Assembly (NCBI GenBank): GCA_024195585.1
Contig: SWBL01000217.1
Span: 23,722 to 87,721, forward strand
Source: Aureobasidium sp. EXF-3400
Lineage: Eukaryota > Ascomycota > Dothideomycetes > Dothideales > Saccotheciaceae
Direction of reading: 5' to 3'
DNA length: 64,000 bases
In this document: positions 12,312 through 22,138 of the stretch, one piece after another
Numbering within the stretch: position 1 is the first letter of the stretch
Layout: each line of letters begins with the position of its first letter
The notes under the pieces: model-generated
What the model saw: only the letters and a program-made list of their open reading frames with translations
The model's database searches: none
What the model was told of the DNA's origin: nothing
Translations under genes and position numbers: made by a program

Positions 12312-12797
12312 GATAGTTGATGCCGAGAGGAGGTGCGACTTCTCGTAGGGTTGCGTAGATACTCGAGGTCGAGGATATAATCAGAGTTGTAGACGCCCGA
12401 TGAAATATGGCAACATAATTCGACAAGATAACAATAGTAAACAGCCAGCTATTGTCGTCAGTCTTGTGTCTAGCTATTGTTGCCTTGACAATAGCATCAA
12501 TGACTTGTGAGTGAGAGATTGATACTTCACTTCATACCCGTCAGTGAGAGTGAGCTGCAATCAAGATAAGAAAGCCCCTGAGTGAATTATTTTATTTGAT
12601 GTATTTTTACAATGCAGAAAAGACAAAGATGCAAAAGCTCGTTCGTTTACTTACGATCGTTATCGTTGAGTGGTATCATTCCGTAACCTGGCTGTTGAAT
12701 GCCATTCATCCTTCATCTGAATCCATGTTGCTCCCATAAAGATTTAACGCCGTTTTCCCATCTATCACCCACAACACTAGACCATGTTTGTGCTCGT
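12312..12797. other. Intergenic region, no supported gene
   Basis: 486 bp between the F-box-like start and the GTP cyclohydrolase stop. It is AT-rich, with several copies of the word CAATAG/CTATTGT near 12430-12490, but holds no coding signal. Confidence 0.4.
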
Positions 12798-13860
12798 CTA
12801 CCTTCTGTTGAGCAGGTTCAAGAACTCTTCTCTCGTCTTTGCAGTTGAGCGCATTCTACCGAGCATACAGCTGGTAGTGGTTGTGGCGCTGGTCTTTTGA
12901 ACGCCACGCATGACCATACACAGGTGGCTGGACTCCATCACAACAGCTACACCCTGGGGCTGGAGGACTTCGGATAAGGCGAGAGCGACTTGTTTGGTCA
13001 GACGCTCCTGGACCTGCAGTCTACGAGAGAACATCTCGGCAATACGTGCCAGCTTTGAGAGGCCGAGTACACGGCCATTGGGAATGTAACCAATGTGCAT
13101 CTACACAAGTTAGTAATGTTTCGTCGTGGAAACGGGCATGTGTACACACCTTTCCGGTGAACGGAACCAGATGGTGCTCGCAAAGACTGAACACCTCAAT
13201 GTCCTTTACGATAACGAGCTCATCGTGATCTTCGTGGAAGACAGCGCCGTTAACAATGTCCCTCAGGTTCTCCTCGTAGCCCTTGGTAAAGTACATCATA
13301 GCTTTTGCGTAACGCTCAGGGGTACCATGAAGACCCTCTCTTTCTGGGTCCTCTCCGATACACTCAAGCAGAGTACGGACTGCTCCGGCGAGCTTCTCTT
13401 GACGAGCTGCGGCTTGTTCGGGGGTAGATTCGAGTCTCTCGCGTGTGCCAGTGCCTATACAAGAATTAGACGAGAGAATAGCAATCAAGGCTGGCTAAAG
13501 CATACTGGGCCAGCTCAGACCGTCAAAGTCGATGGTGGGGGCGAGTGTGTAGGGACTGCTGGCTCTGCTGGTCTGCTGAGAAGACCAGTCGTCACGCGGA
13601 TCTCTGGCCTCGGCCTCTTCGAGGTTGGCGAGCTTTGAAGGGCGCTTGTCGCGCGGTTGGGCACTGGTTTGGGGCTGGAAGTAGTTGGCGTCGAGATCGA
13701 CGGGCTCTTTCTTGGGACCCATCGAGGACTTGATGGACTTGAAAGCGTTCTCTCTTTCGCGCGCGTCGCGGTTCTCTTGGGCTACAAGAGGAGACGATCC
13801 ATTGATCATGTGTGATGGGATGTTTTTGGGCCTAAGAGGCGAGTTTGGGTGGTGGTCCAT
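12798..13860 (-). CDS. fol2: GTP cyclohydrolase I, 320 aa
   Basis: Converts GTP to 7,8-dihydroneopterin triphosphate, the first step of folate/tetrahydrobiopterin synthesis. Exons are 13506-13860, 13150-13454 and 12798-13100, with introns of 51 and 49 nt (junctions LSWP-STGTRERL and [13 protein letters not shown]). The roughly 115-residue N-terminal extension is polar and probably disordered. The catalytic domain has [19 protein letters not shown], the zinc site [30 protein letters not shown] and [16 protein letters not shown], all family hallmarks. The active-site Cys and His residues are present, so the enzyme should be functional. It diverges from the CTK1-type kinase 1.7 kb away. Confidence 0.95.
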
Positions 13861-15529
13861 GGCAGCGATTCCTAGACAAAGCAGCTGGCAAGCTTGTGGT
13901 GGTGCTGGTGGTGGACTAAAGAATAGAGAAAGCGGCTGGGCAATTGGGTCACGTCCTAGAGGAAATAGTTGGAGTGTGAGGCTTGTATGTGGTAGAAGAG
14001 AAAGTCCATTACGCTCTGTCTAAGATTACAGAGCCATGGTATCGGAGCGAGAGGCAGAGGTCATTAGTATTCTTTCCTCGTTCCTCCTTGCTGTCCCTCC
14101 AAGCCCCGCCGGTCTCGCCAAACTTTTTCTCTTTGAGTCACGCCTTCCCGAAGCCCTGACAGACCTCATCCGCCGAGCGCCCGTGCGCCATGCGCGGGGG
14201 TTGCATTCCCAACGCGGCCAACACAGGCAGGACGAGCATCATCGCTAACCACCCAGTCCATCTACCACTCCATACTCTATCATTCTCTGCGCGCGCGATC
14301 TAACTCGAGTGCTATTCATCCCCCACGATGGCGCTGTTTCCATGTCAGGGCGTCCTTGTCGCTTCTGACGATCCGTGCAGCCTGCCTGCCCATCTTGCTG
14401 CACCATCCATCCCCCCTAGTTAGACCGCGTTGTTTTCGGGCCACAACTAACTCGTGTTTCAACGTCCATGGGAGACTCTTGCTGCATGTTCTCGGAACCT
14501 GCCTTTTGATCGAGGTACACTGATCTCGCCGCTGACACGCCCATTGTCGTATCTCGACTCGGATATACTGCTTCTGATGACCGACTGTTCGCACTGCTCG
14601 CCGAGGCGATAGATCCGGCTCAACCTTGATAACTTCTTTGTGTTCGCAAACGGATTCAAGGCACCGGCGACATCATGGTCTCGTCGGTTACTGACTGTAC
14701 TCAGCATGATGGAGGGGTACTCTTAGAGAAGCCTACTCGAATAGCATCGAGCTTGAGAAATTGTCGAACATCTGTGCGAGCAGCACGAACACGAGAGCCT
14801 CGTTCGACAACATGATACACTGGATATGGTCGTCTATCATGTCACTGAAGAAAGACAATTCGGGTAGCCGAAACCTAACCTTCCGCGCAACGACTATCAA
14901 TTAACCCAGCATGGTGCGTAGCAAAGCACCGGCTCTTGTTGGAGGGAGAGTGAGTGGAAGAGCACGAGCTGAGGTAACGTTATTGTGGCCAGTGTTGAAC
15001 AATGCTGGAGCAGTGGAGCAGGAGATAAGTGCGTTGCAAGTGAATGTTAGAAGGCGGTCACGATCAGCACATCCACGAGACGCCGGATCACAGAAGCACC
15101 ACAAGAAAATCACACAGGTGGCTCACTCGAGTTGATTTGTGGCTCAAGAAACACCAATATCTGGTCTTTTATTACTCGACTCAGCAGCAGTTGGTGATGG
15201 AGCAGGACCGCTTAAGCTTCGGGTAGGCGTAAGCGGCGGGGAAGCGCCATGGATCTCATCCAGCCATGTTGGGCAAAGAAGGGCGCGTCTCAAGCAAGAG
15301 TTGTTCGCTGAGCAATTGACAGGTGAGGGAACTCGATCACTCCATTCATTTTTAAGCCCCTTCCCCTTCTGCACCGTATTGCCTGCACAGATGCCATTGC
15401 TGCTGTCGCTGGCACGTCGTATTTGAGCCAAGAAGACCATCATCACTGCTGTGTCATTGGCGCGTGGGCTTCAAGGCTGTCTCTCGGTGGCCGTGTTCGT
15501 TGTCGGACTTGAATTTATGTCCCTTCTCC
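13861..15529. other. Long divergent intergenic region, no supported gene
   Basis: About 1.7 kb between GTP cyclohydrolase I and the CTK1-type kinase. Small open frames occur on both strands (60-110 codons), but none has a domain, signal peptide or convincing splice partner. It should hold both promoters. A GCGCGCGCG run lies near 14287-14295. Confidence 0.45.
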
Positions 15530-18449
15530 ATGGCAGGCAACGAAACAGAGCACGGGCGACGTGGACGTGATTTTCCAAGCAGGAGCAGAGAGCGTGATAG
15601 TAAGCTATCGCCGTCGCCTACTGCAGCTGCTGGTCGAGGGCGCGCCGCATATCCTTCCACATCGCATCACCATCGCCCTCGTTCAACCTCTGCACACAGG
15701 GCCCAAGACCCCGACCGCGAACAACCTACCCATTATCGCCATCGTCATCATCATCACCAGCATCATCGCCAACACCACGATTCGGCACGCACTGATCCAT
15801 CGCTCCCCCCAGCCGACGAAGCTGCCATACCGTCGCTGAGTACAAGACGTGCAAGTCTTTCGCCAGCCCCATCGACCAGCTCGAGGTACGCCAAGCGTCC
15901 ATTGCGAGGATACTCTCCTCGGCCTACACGCTCGTACGACCCGCGTCCGTATTCAGATCGACCTCCGCCAGCTCGAAGACCACAGTCGCCTGAGCCGTAC
16001 CCGTCCAGACGACGTTCCCGTTCGGTCGAATCTCGCTACAGCTCGCGCCAACACAGATACCCATCCGAAAGAGAACGCTACAACGACCGTCGCCGATACT
16101 CGCCGCCGCCGAACAGAGGCTATCGTTCGTCCGGCCATTCAACACGCGGTCGTCCCGATAATAGTTACGCTTCTCGGCAGAGCAAACCTTCCACCCGCTC
16201 GCCTCCTCGAGAAGTCCGACGCTCTGATTCCCCGTCTGACGACCTCATATCACAGTTGGCAAGTACTGCACGACCCGAAGAAGCCAAGTCTAGTAGACGT
16301 CGGGGTCCATCAGTGCACTCCCGTCGCTCATCAAGGTCGCCTCGACCGGATACTCGTCGACCTTACAGGCAGGACCCACCTCGTTATCGGGAAAGAGAGA
16401 GGGAAAGAGACAGAGAACACGCAAGAGACTACGACAGAGATTACGGACGCAGCCGGGACTACGACCGAGGAGGTCGCCGCGATTACTACGACAGAAGAGA
16501 ACGCTATCGCGACGAGCGCGAACCAGACGCTATGTACAATAGGGGCGGACCTCCTCGGCAACCTATGCCTCGTCCGTACGTAGACCCGCGCTACTCGCAA
16601 TCACCTCCCTACCCGGTCCCTGGGCACTCTCCACCACACGCTCAGTCTCCATATGGTCGTGCATACCCTCCGCAACAACCTTATGCTAGCTACCAAGGGT
16701 AAGTCATGATGTCCATTACGAGTTGACCACCGTTAACCCGATGCTAGTTCTCCAACACACGCTGCTTACTCAGCTGCTGCCTCACCTTACTACCAGCAGA
16801 ACTATCCGCCTCCAGCCGCAAGTCCATATTATCAAGCACAGCAACCACCGCCACATTATACAGCCCCGCCACCAGCGTCCGTATATCCTCCCCAACCCTC
16901 GTACCGCGGACCCCCTTCTCGAGGATTCAATGGTGCACAACGAGCCCCTGTTCCTACTCAACCATCTGCTGCTCCTGCAAGTAGAGGTGGTCGTGGTGGT
17001 CATTTCTCCAACCTGTCCTGGACTCCCTCGAGCGGTAGCAGAGGTGGAAAGGTGGTTTCAAAACGCGAAACTTCCATATCCGGTACCGAGACTCCTCTAG
17101 CACCTGGATCAACAACCGAGTCCGTCGACGATGACGACAATCCGTTCAGACCGCCCAAAGATTTACGAGCCGAGGATGAGAGTGAGAAGAGAAAGTCGGG
17201 TATCAGTTTCTCTATCAAGGGCATGGCTGGAAGAACGGATCCTTCAGCACCACACAAACCAGCACCACTGGCTGCGCCTCGCACAAGGAAGGAAATTGTT
17301 GTCCGCAAACGACTGAAGCCTAAGCCAAAACTCACGGGAGATTTTGCCACGTCTGACTCGGTATACTACCGCAAGACTGGTAATGAATCAGTCGTTGGCT
17401 CTGGCACTTACGGCAAGGTGTACAAGGCTGTCCACGTATACACTGGTGACAAGGTCGCTCTCAAGAAGATAAGAATGGAAGGAGAGCGTGACGGCTTCCC
17501 GGTGACGGCAATTCGCGAGATCAAACTTCTGCAGTCTCTCAACCACACCAATGTGGTTAAGCTGCAAGAAGTCATGGTCGAGCGCAATGACTGTTTCATG
17601 ATCTTCGAATACCTCTCTCACGACTTGACTGGGTTGCTGAACCACCCGTCGTTCGTGTTGACTGAAGGACACAAGAAAGACCTTGCAAAACAGCTGTTCG
17701 AAGGTCTTGATTACCTCCACAAACGCGGCGTACTCCATCGCGACATCAAGGCAGCCAACATTCTCGTGTCTCGCAACGGTGAGCTCAAGTTGGCCGATTT
17801 TGGTCTTGCTCGTTTCTACAATAAGAACGCAAAACTCAAGCAAGACTACACCAACAGAGTAATCACTATCTGGTACCGCTCACCTGAGCTGCTTTTGGGA
17901 GAGACACAGTACGGCCCCGCGGTGGACATTTGGTCAGCGGCTTGTGTCTTGGTTGAGATATTCACCAAGCACGCCATTTTCCCAGGAGATGGTGGTGAAA
18001 TCAATCAGCTCGATAAGATCTACAATGTCCTCGGCACACCGTCCCGATCGCATTGGCCAGGCATTGTCGACTTGGCTTGGTATGAACTTCTGCGGCCAGC
18101 GCATAAGGTGCCTTCGACGTTCGCCGAGAAGTACCAAGAACGCGTGTCACCGGCGGCGTTTGACCTCTTGAGCGCCATGTTTGTCTTCGATCCTGACACG
18201 AGACCCACAGCTAGCGACGTGCTGGAACACCCTTACTTCACGACGGAGGAGCCAAAGGCAAACCAAGTTGTGGAGCTGAAGGATCTCGAAGGTGACTGGC
18301 ACGAGTTCGAGAGTAAGGCGTTGCGCAAGGAGAAGGAGCGTGAAGCAAGACGGAAAGACAAGGAGAGCATGGAGAAACGGAAGCTCGATGGGCCGGTGGG
18401 CGATGAAAGAGAATTGAAGAGGGTCAAAACTGGTGATGCACAGGCATAG
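15530..18449 (+). CDS. ctk1: CTK1/CDK12-type CTD kinase with RS-rich N-terminus, 956 aa
   Basis: Cyclin-dependent kinase expected to phosphorylate Ser2 of the RNA polymerase II C-terminal domain. Exons are 15530-16698 and 16748-18449 (49-nt intron). Residues up to about 390 are Arg/Ser/Asp/Tyr-rich (RS and RDYDR-type) and residues 390-480 are Pro/Tyr/Gln-rich. The kinase domain spans about residues 598-884. It has GSGTYGKV (607-614), the ATP-binding Lys in VALKK, a PVTAIRE cyclin-binding helix, HRD (Asp722), DFG (Asp740) and TIWYRSPELLLG. A charged C-terminal helix follows. The CTK1/CDK12/13 assignment rests on [17 protein letters not shown] and the RS extension; Bur1/CDK9 is less likely. An in-frame ATG at 15464 would add 22 residues. 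I preferred MAGNE at 15530 for its better context. Confidence 0.88.
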
Positions 18450-18647
18450 AGACAAACATGTAAAAGTAACGAATGGAGAGGGAGTGTTGTAGCAGATGAT
18501 GGGTCTGCATTATTATTCATTACCCTCTTGCATAAAATACGTAAAGTTCCCCAGATTCAGGGTGCAGGCCACCTAAGTGAATGCGATACAATTGCTGGCT
18601 TCAAGCTCTGGCAGGCACTCACCATCTAACATTGCCATAGATTCAAG

Positions 18648-19517
18648 ATGCACTCGTCGCTCGTACGGATACAGAATGTGTTCGGCTTCTTCACTACAGT
18701 AGCCTTTAGTCTGGGCATGCTGATTGCGTTGAGTGTTGTCGTCTCGCATCAAAACCCATCGGCAGAGCTCGAGCTGCGCAACGTTCAGGTGTAAGCAATC
18801 ACACCTTCTACAATCATGATGGCATTTTCTGACGAGCATCCAGAGTCAAGGGTCGCCCTCATTACTACAGCACCAAGAAGGAGGAATATGCACACATCAA
18901 GTTCGACCTCGAGACTGGTTAGTTTGACCTGTCATCCGTAACCCGTATGCGACGCATTCATATTGACCCTCCCTCCTACAGATCTCACCTCCCTCTTCTC
19001 CTGGAACACCAAACAAGTCTTTGTCTACGTGACAGCAACCTTTCCCTCCAAATCCCCTCTCTCACCTTCCTCGGAAGCCATCATCTGGGACGCCATCATC
19101 CCCGCTCCCTCAGAGCCCTGGCACGAGAACACATACATCCACCCCCAAAAGTCTCGCAAGCAGCCCAACCGCCGCCAAAACACCGCTGCTGCAAACTACA
19201 AGGCTTACCCTGAAGGCACTGCTCCTGGTATCCTCAAGCTCTCCAATCAAAAGCCCAAATACCAAATCACAACACCATGGTCTAAGATTGGAGGAGCTGA
19301 GAACTGTACTTTGCAGTTGAAGTATAATGTGCAGCCTTGGGTTGGTGCGCTGTATTGGAGCACTCCTAGACCGTTTGGTATGTGGGAGGGTCTGCAGGGG
19401 GCTATGAGTGATGTTTTCCAGATGCCGTTTGTCAAGAACTCTGCACAGGCTTCCAAGAGCAGGGATGAATTGAAGACTGAGACTGGTGGTGAGAGGAACA
19501 GAGGAAGCCCTGCTTAG
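18648..19517 (+). CDS. spc3: Signal peptidase complex subunit SPC3, 250 aa
   Basis: ER membrane subunit (SPC22/23 family) of signal peptidase, needed for signal-peptide cleavage. Exons are 18648-18790, 18844-18917 and 18982-19517, with introns of 53 and 64 nt. The junctions give RNVQV-VKGRPHYYSTKKEEYA and FDLET-DLTSLFSWNTKQVF. The N-terminus MHSSLVRIQNVFGFFTTVAF with the following hydrophobic residues forms the single membrane anchor. The luminal domain has the diagnostic LFSWNTKQVFVYV and the YNVQPWVGALYW segment. A Lys/Gln/Arg/Asn-rich insertion (KQPNRRQNTAAAN) interrupts the usual loop, and the tail is long and polar. It converges with GlnRS, 248 bp away. Confidence 0.92.
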
Positions 19518-19765
19518 ATGTGCGAATACAAGATACCGCATGCTTAAATTTCATTCGACCGTTTCGGTCTTCCCAATTCAACTTATCAAGACATTTCCGC
19601 AGCACTGTGACACTTGAAATCGAAAAAGAACATGTGGTATTTTGACTATCTCTCAATAATTCCTCTCTTTCTCGACAAATCCATTCGTGATTCTCATGAC
19701 TAAAGTCTCCCGTACGCCGTCCTTATGCTTCGCTTTTGACTTCTCCAGAATGACATGATATCTCT

Positions 19766-21862
19766 CTACTTCTTGCTAGTGTCCTCCTTCAAACTGACGA
19801 TGCGGTTCAGAATGATCTTGTCAGCCGCACTATCCTTGTCGACACAGAAATAGGCGGTACGCAAGCCCTGGAAGCGTACAGCTTCAGGGCCGGTGTTGCC
19901 CTTGGCCTCACCCTCTTCCTTGGGCCATGGTGCACGCTGTTGGATGTCGAAGAAGCCAGCCTCGATCATGGCGTTCTTGTGCACAATCTCGCTGTCGGGG
20001 TTGACATTGTCGTAGTAGCCGCCCTTCTTCCAGTCAAGCTCGTTGGGACGAGGGTTCTTGAAGAGAGAGTTGAAGATACGAGCCTCGGCCTTGATTGGCG
20101 ACTTGTGGGCTGCTGACTCACCAATCCAGTGGATACGGGCCTTGCCTGCAGGGACGTCTGCGCCATATTCGGCACGGATTTCGTTGACCTTGCCATCCTC
20201 ACCCTTTGTGAACGATGTGCAGCGCAGAGGGTGGTCGGCGTACAGCAGACCGACAGACTTGCCAGGGGCGAGACGGTAGAAGTCTGGGTCATCGACCTCG
20301 CGGAAGTCATCGCGGTCGATGTAGATAGTCTTGGTGAAAGGAAGCTTGTGCGTGCCCTTCTCCTTGTCCTTGGGATCGAAAGGCACCTCACGCTCCTCCA
20401 AGAAGTCTTCGGGGAGGTTGTCAATGACAACCTTGATGGGGTCAAGAACAACGATCAAACGTGGCACAGTACGCTCGAGGTAAGTACGGATAGAAGCGTC
20501 CAGCATGTGCATCTTGGTATCGGCGTTGGCCTTTGTAACTCCAAGGTCCAGGACAAACTTCTTCAAGGCGCCAGGGGGAACACCGCGACGACGGAGAGCG
20601 ACAAGAGTAAAGAGACGGGGGTCGTCCCAGCCACGGACAACTGGAGGAATGGTCTGAGCACCTGCGACAGGCTTGGAGATGGCAGTCTCGGCGCCGGCTT
20701 CTGCCTCGCCAGTCTCTGCGATCTGAAGCTCGTCGGCAGCGTCAGCCAGCTCTTCCTCCTCTGAGGGCTGCTGACCACCAGCGTTGACACCCTCGACCAG
20801 CATCTGGATTCTGCGCTTGGAGAGGATGGTACCCTCGACGTTGAGTCTGCCGTACTCGCGCTGCATAGGACCCTTCTCTTCGGAAGCGGGAAGCTTGTGA
20901 TCAAGAGCCTCAAGGAGCCAGTTGTAAGCAGGACGGAGAGTCTCGAATTCGACAGTGCACAAAGAGTGGGTGATGCCCTCGAAGCTATCGCACAGACAGT
21001 GTGTGAATTCGTAGGTAGGGTAGATTCTCCACTTGTAGCCGGTGCGGTGGTGGTAGTTTTGTTCCTTGACTCTGTAGGCGGCGACATCCCACATGGCGGG
21101 GTTCTCGGCCAGAGTCTTCAGCTTGGCCTTCTCCTTCTTGGTCTCGGGCGAGTCTTCTTCGGTGACGGCGTATTCTTCAGGCTTGGTACCAAGGTACTGC
21201 TTCATGCGCAGGAGAGCCTGACCGGCCTTGTATTTTCCATCCCTCATGGCACGGAACTCTTCCAGAGACTCGGCGACAGGTCTGCTCCAGTGGCTACAGA
21301 CGGAGCGTGGGCCGTGATCAGAACCTCCTCTTCCCTTCTGGAGCTCCTCGGCGGTACAGTGGCAGACGTAGGCCTTGTTGCGGTTGATCAGCTCCTCGGC
21401 CAGACGGTACAGCTCGTCGAAGTTATCGCTGCTGTAGGTGATGTTGGCGGGCTCGAAACCAAGCCAGCTGACCATGTCCTTGATGCTGGTGAAGTAGCGT
21501 TCCTCCTCCTTGGCAGGGTTGGTGTCATCGAAACGGAGGTTGCACTTGCCGCCGTAGGCTTTGGCGAAACCGAAGTTGACGGTGATGGCCTTTGCGTGGC
21601 CGATGTGGAGGTAGCCATTGGGCTCGGGTGGGAAACGAGTCTGGACGTCCTGGACGGGCTTCTCGTTGTAAACACCCTTCAGCCAGCCTTGCTTGAAGTT
21701 GGCATTGGGGTCGGCGGGCGCGGCGGGCGTGCTTGCGGGCTGCTGTTTGGCAGGAGCGGCTTCCTTGTGCTTGTCCTTTGCCGCCTTTTTGAGCGCCTTC
21801 TTGGCCGCCTTCTCGGCGGCGTTCTTTGAGATCTTTGGTTCTTCGGGAGCTGCCTCGGCCAT
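19766..21862 (-). CDS. gln4: Glutaminyl-tRNA synthetase, cytosolic, 698 aa
   Basis: Class I aminoacyl-tRNA synthetase that charges tRNA-Gln in the cytosol. Single coding exon. The Ala/Lys-rich N-terminal extension leads to FPPEPNGYLHIGHAKAI, with HIGH near residues 86-89. The catalytic core has LRFDDTNPAKEEERYF, SDNFDELYRLAEELI and YPTYEFTHCLCDSFEGITHS. The KMSKS-equivalent loop is TILSKRRIQ. The anticodon-binding beta-barrels follow (DRDDFREV, CTSFTKGEDG). The frame stays open upstream to an ATG at 21937. That stretch contains a GTGAGT donor and a pyrimidine-rich CTCTCTAG acceptor, so it is probably a spliced leader; MAEAAPEEP at 21862 is the likelier start. Confidence 0.95.
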   Translation of the reverse strand: MAEAAPEEPKISKNAAEKAAKKALKKAAKDKHKEAAPAKQQPASTPAAPADPNANFKQGWLKGVYNEKPVQDVQTRFPPEPNGYLHIGHAKAITVNFGFAKAYGGKCNLRFDDTNPAKEEERYFTSIKDMVSWLGFEPANITYSSDNFDELYRLAEELINRNKAYVCHCTAEELQKGRGGSDHGPRSVCSHWSRPVAESLEEFRAMRDGKYKAGQALLRMKQYLGTKPEEYAVTEEDSPETKKEKAKLKTLAENPAMWDVAAYRVKEQNYHHRTGYKWRIYPTYEFTHCLCDSFEGITHSLCTVEFETLRPAYNWLLEALDHKLPASEEKGPMQREYGRLNVEGTILSKRRIQMLVEGVNAGGQQPSEEEELADAADELQIAETGEAEAGAETAISKPVAGAQTIPPVVRGWDDPRLFTLVALRRRGVPPGALKKFVLDLGVTKANADTKMHMLDASIRTYLERTVPRLIVVLDPIKVVIDNLPEDFLEEREVPFDPKDKEKGTHKLPFTKTIYIDRDDFREVDDPDFYRLAPGKSVGLLYADHPLRCTSFTKGEDGKVNEIRAEYGADVPAGKARIHWIGESAAHKSPIKAEARIFNSLFKNPRPNELDWKKGGYYDNVNPDSEIVHKNAMIEAGFFDIQQRAPWPKEEGEAKGNTGPEAVRFQGLRTAYFCVDKDSAADKIILNRIVSLKEDTSKK

Positions 21863-22138
21863 GGTGGTCTCGGTGTGTGTTGCGATGTTTCTAGAGAGAC
21901 AAGAAGCTAAATTATTACTCACTTGTTGCTTGCCCACTATCCTCTCCGCGTCCGATAAGCTGATAAGGAAACCAAGACTTTTGACCGGCGAGCTGGCCGA
22001 ACTTTGAACTTCTTGGGCCTTCTATGCTTCCGTGAGGCGACGTGTAGAGACCAGTCCAGCCAACGAAGCTATATTCCGTGACATCTGCCATCATGTATGT
22101 CCTTCATCACCATCTCTTTCTGACTCTCCCACTGACCC
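21863..22138. promoter_or_regulatory. Divergent promoter between GlnRS and SPF1
   Basis: A 276-bp spacer between two diverging housekeeping genes. On the minus strand it includes a probable leader intron of GlnRS near 21890-21922. Confidence 0.4.

Noticed and set aside
13900..15460. Several 60-100 codon frames between GTP cyclohydrolase I and the CTK1-type kinase
   Set aside because: None can be spliced into a continuous protein and none has a recognisable motif.
20129..21829. Long plus-strand frames (211 and 310 codons) antisense to GlnRS
   Set aside because: Val/Leu/Gly-rich shadows of a well-conserved gene with no recognisable features.
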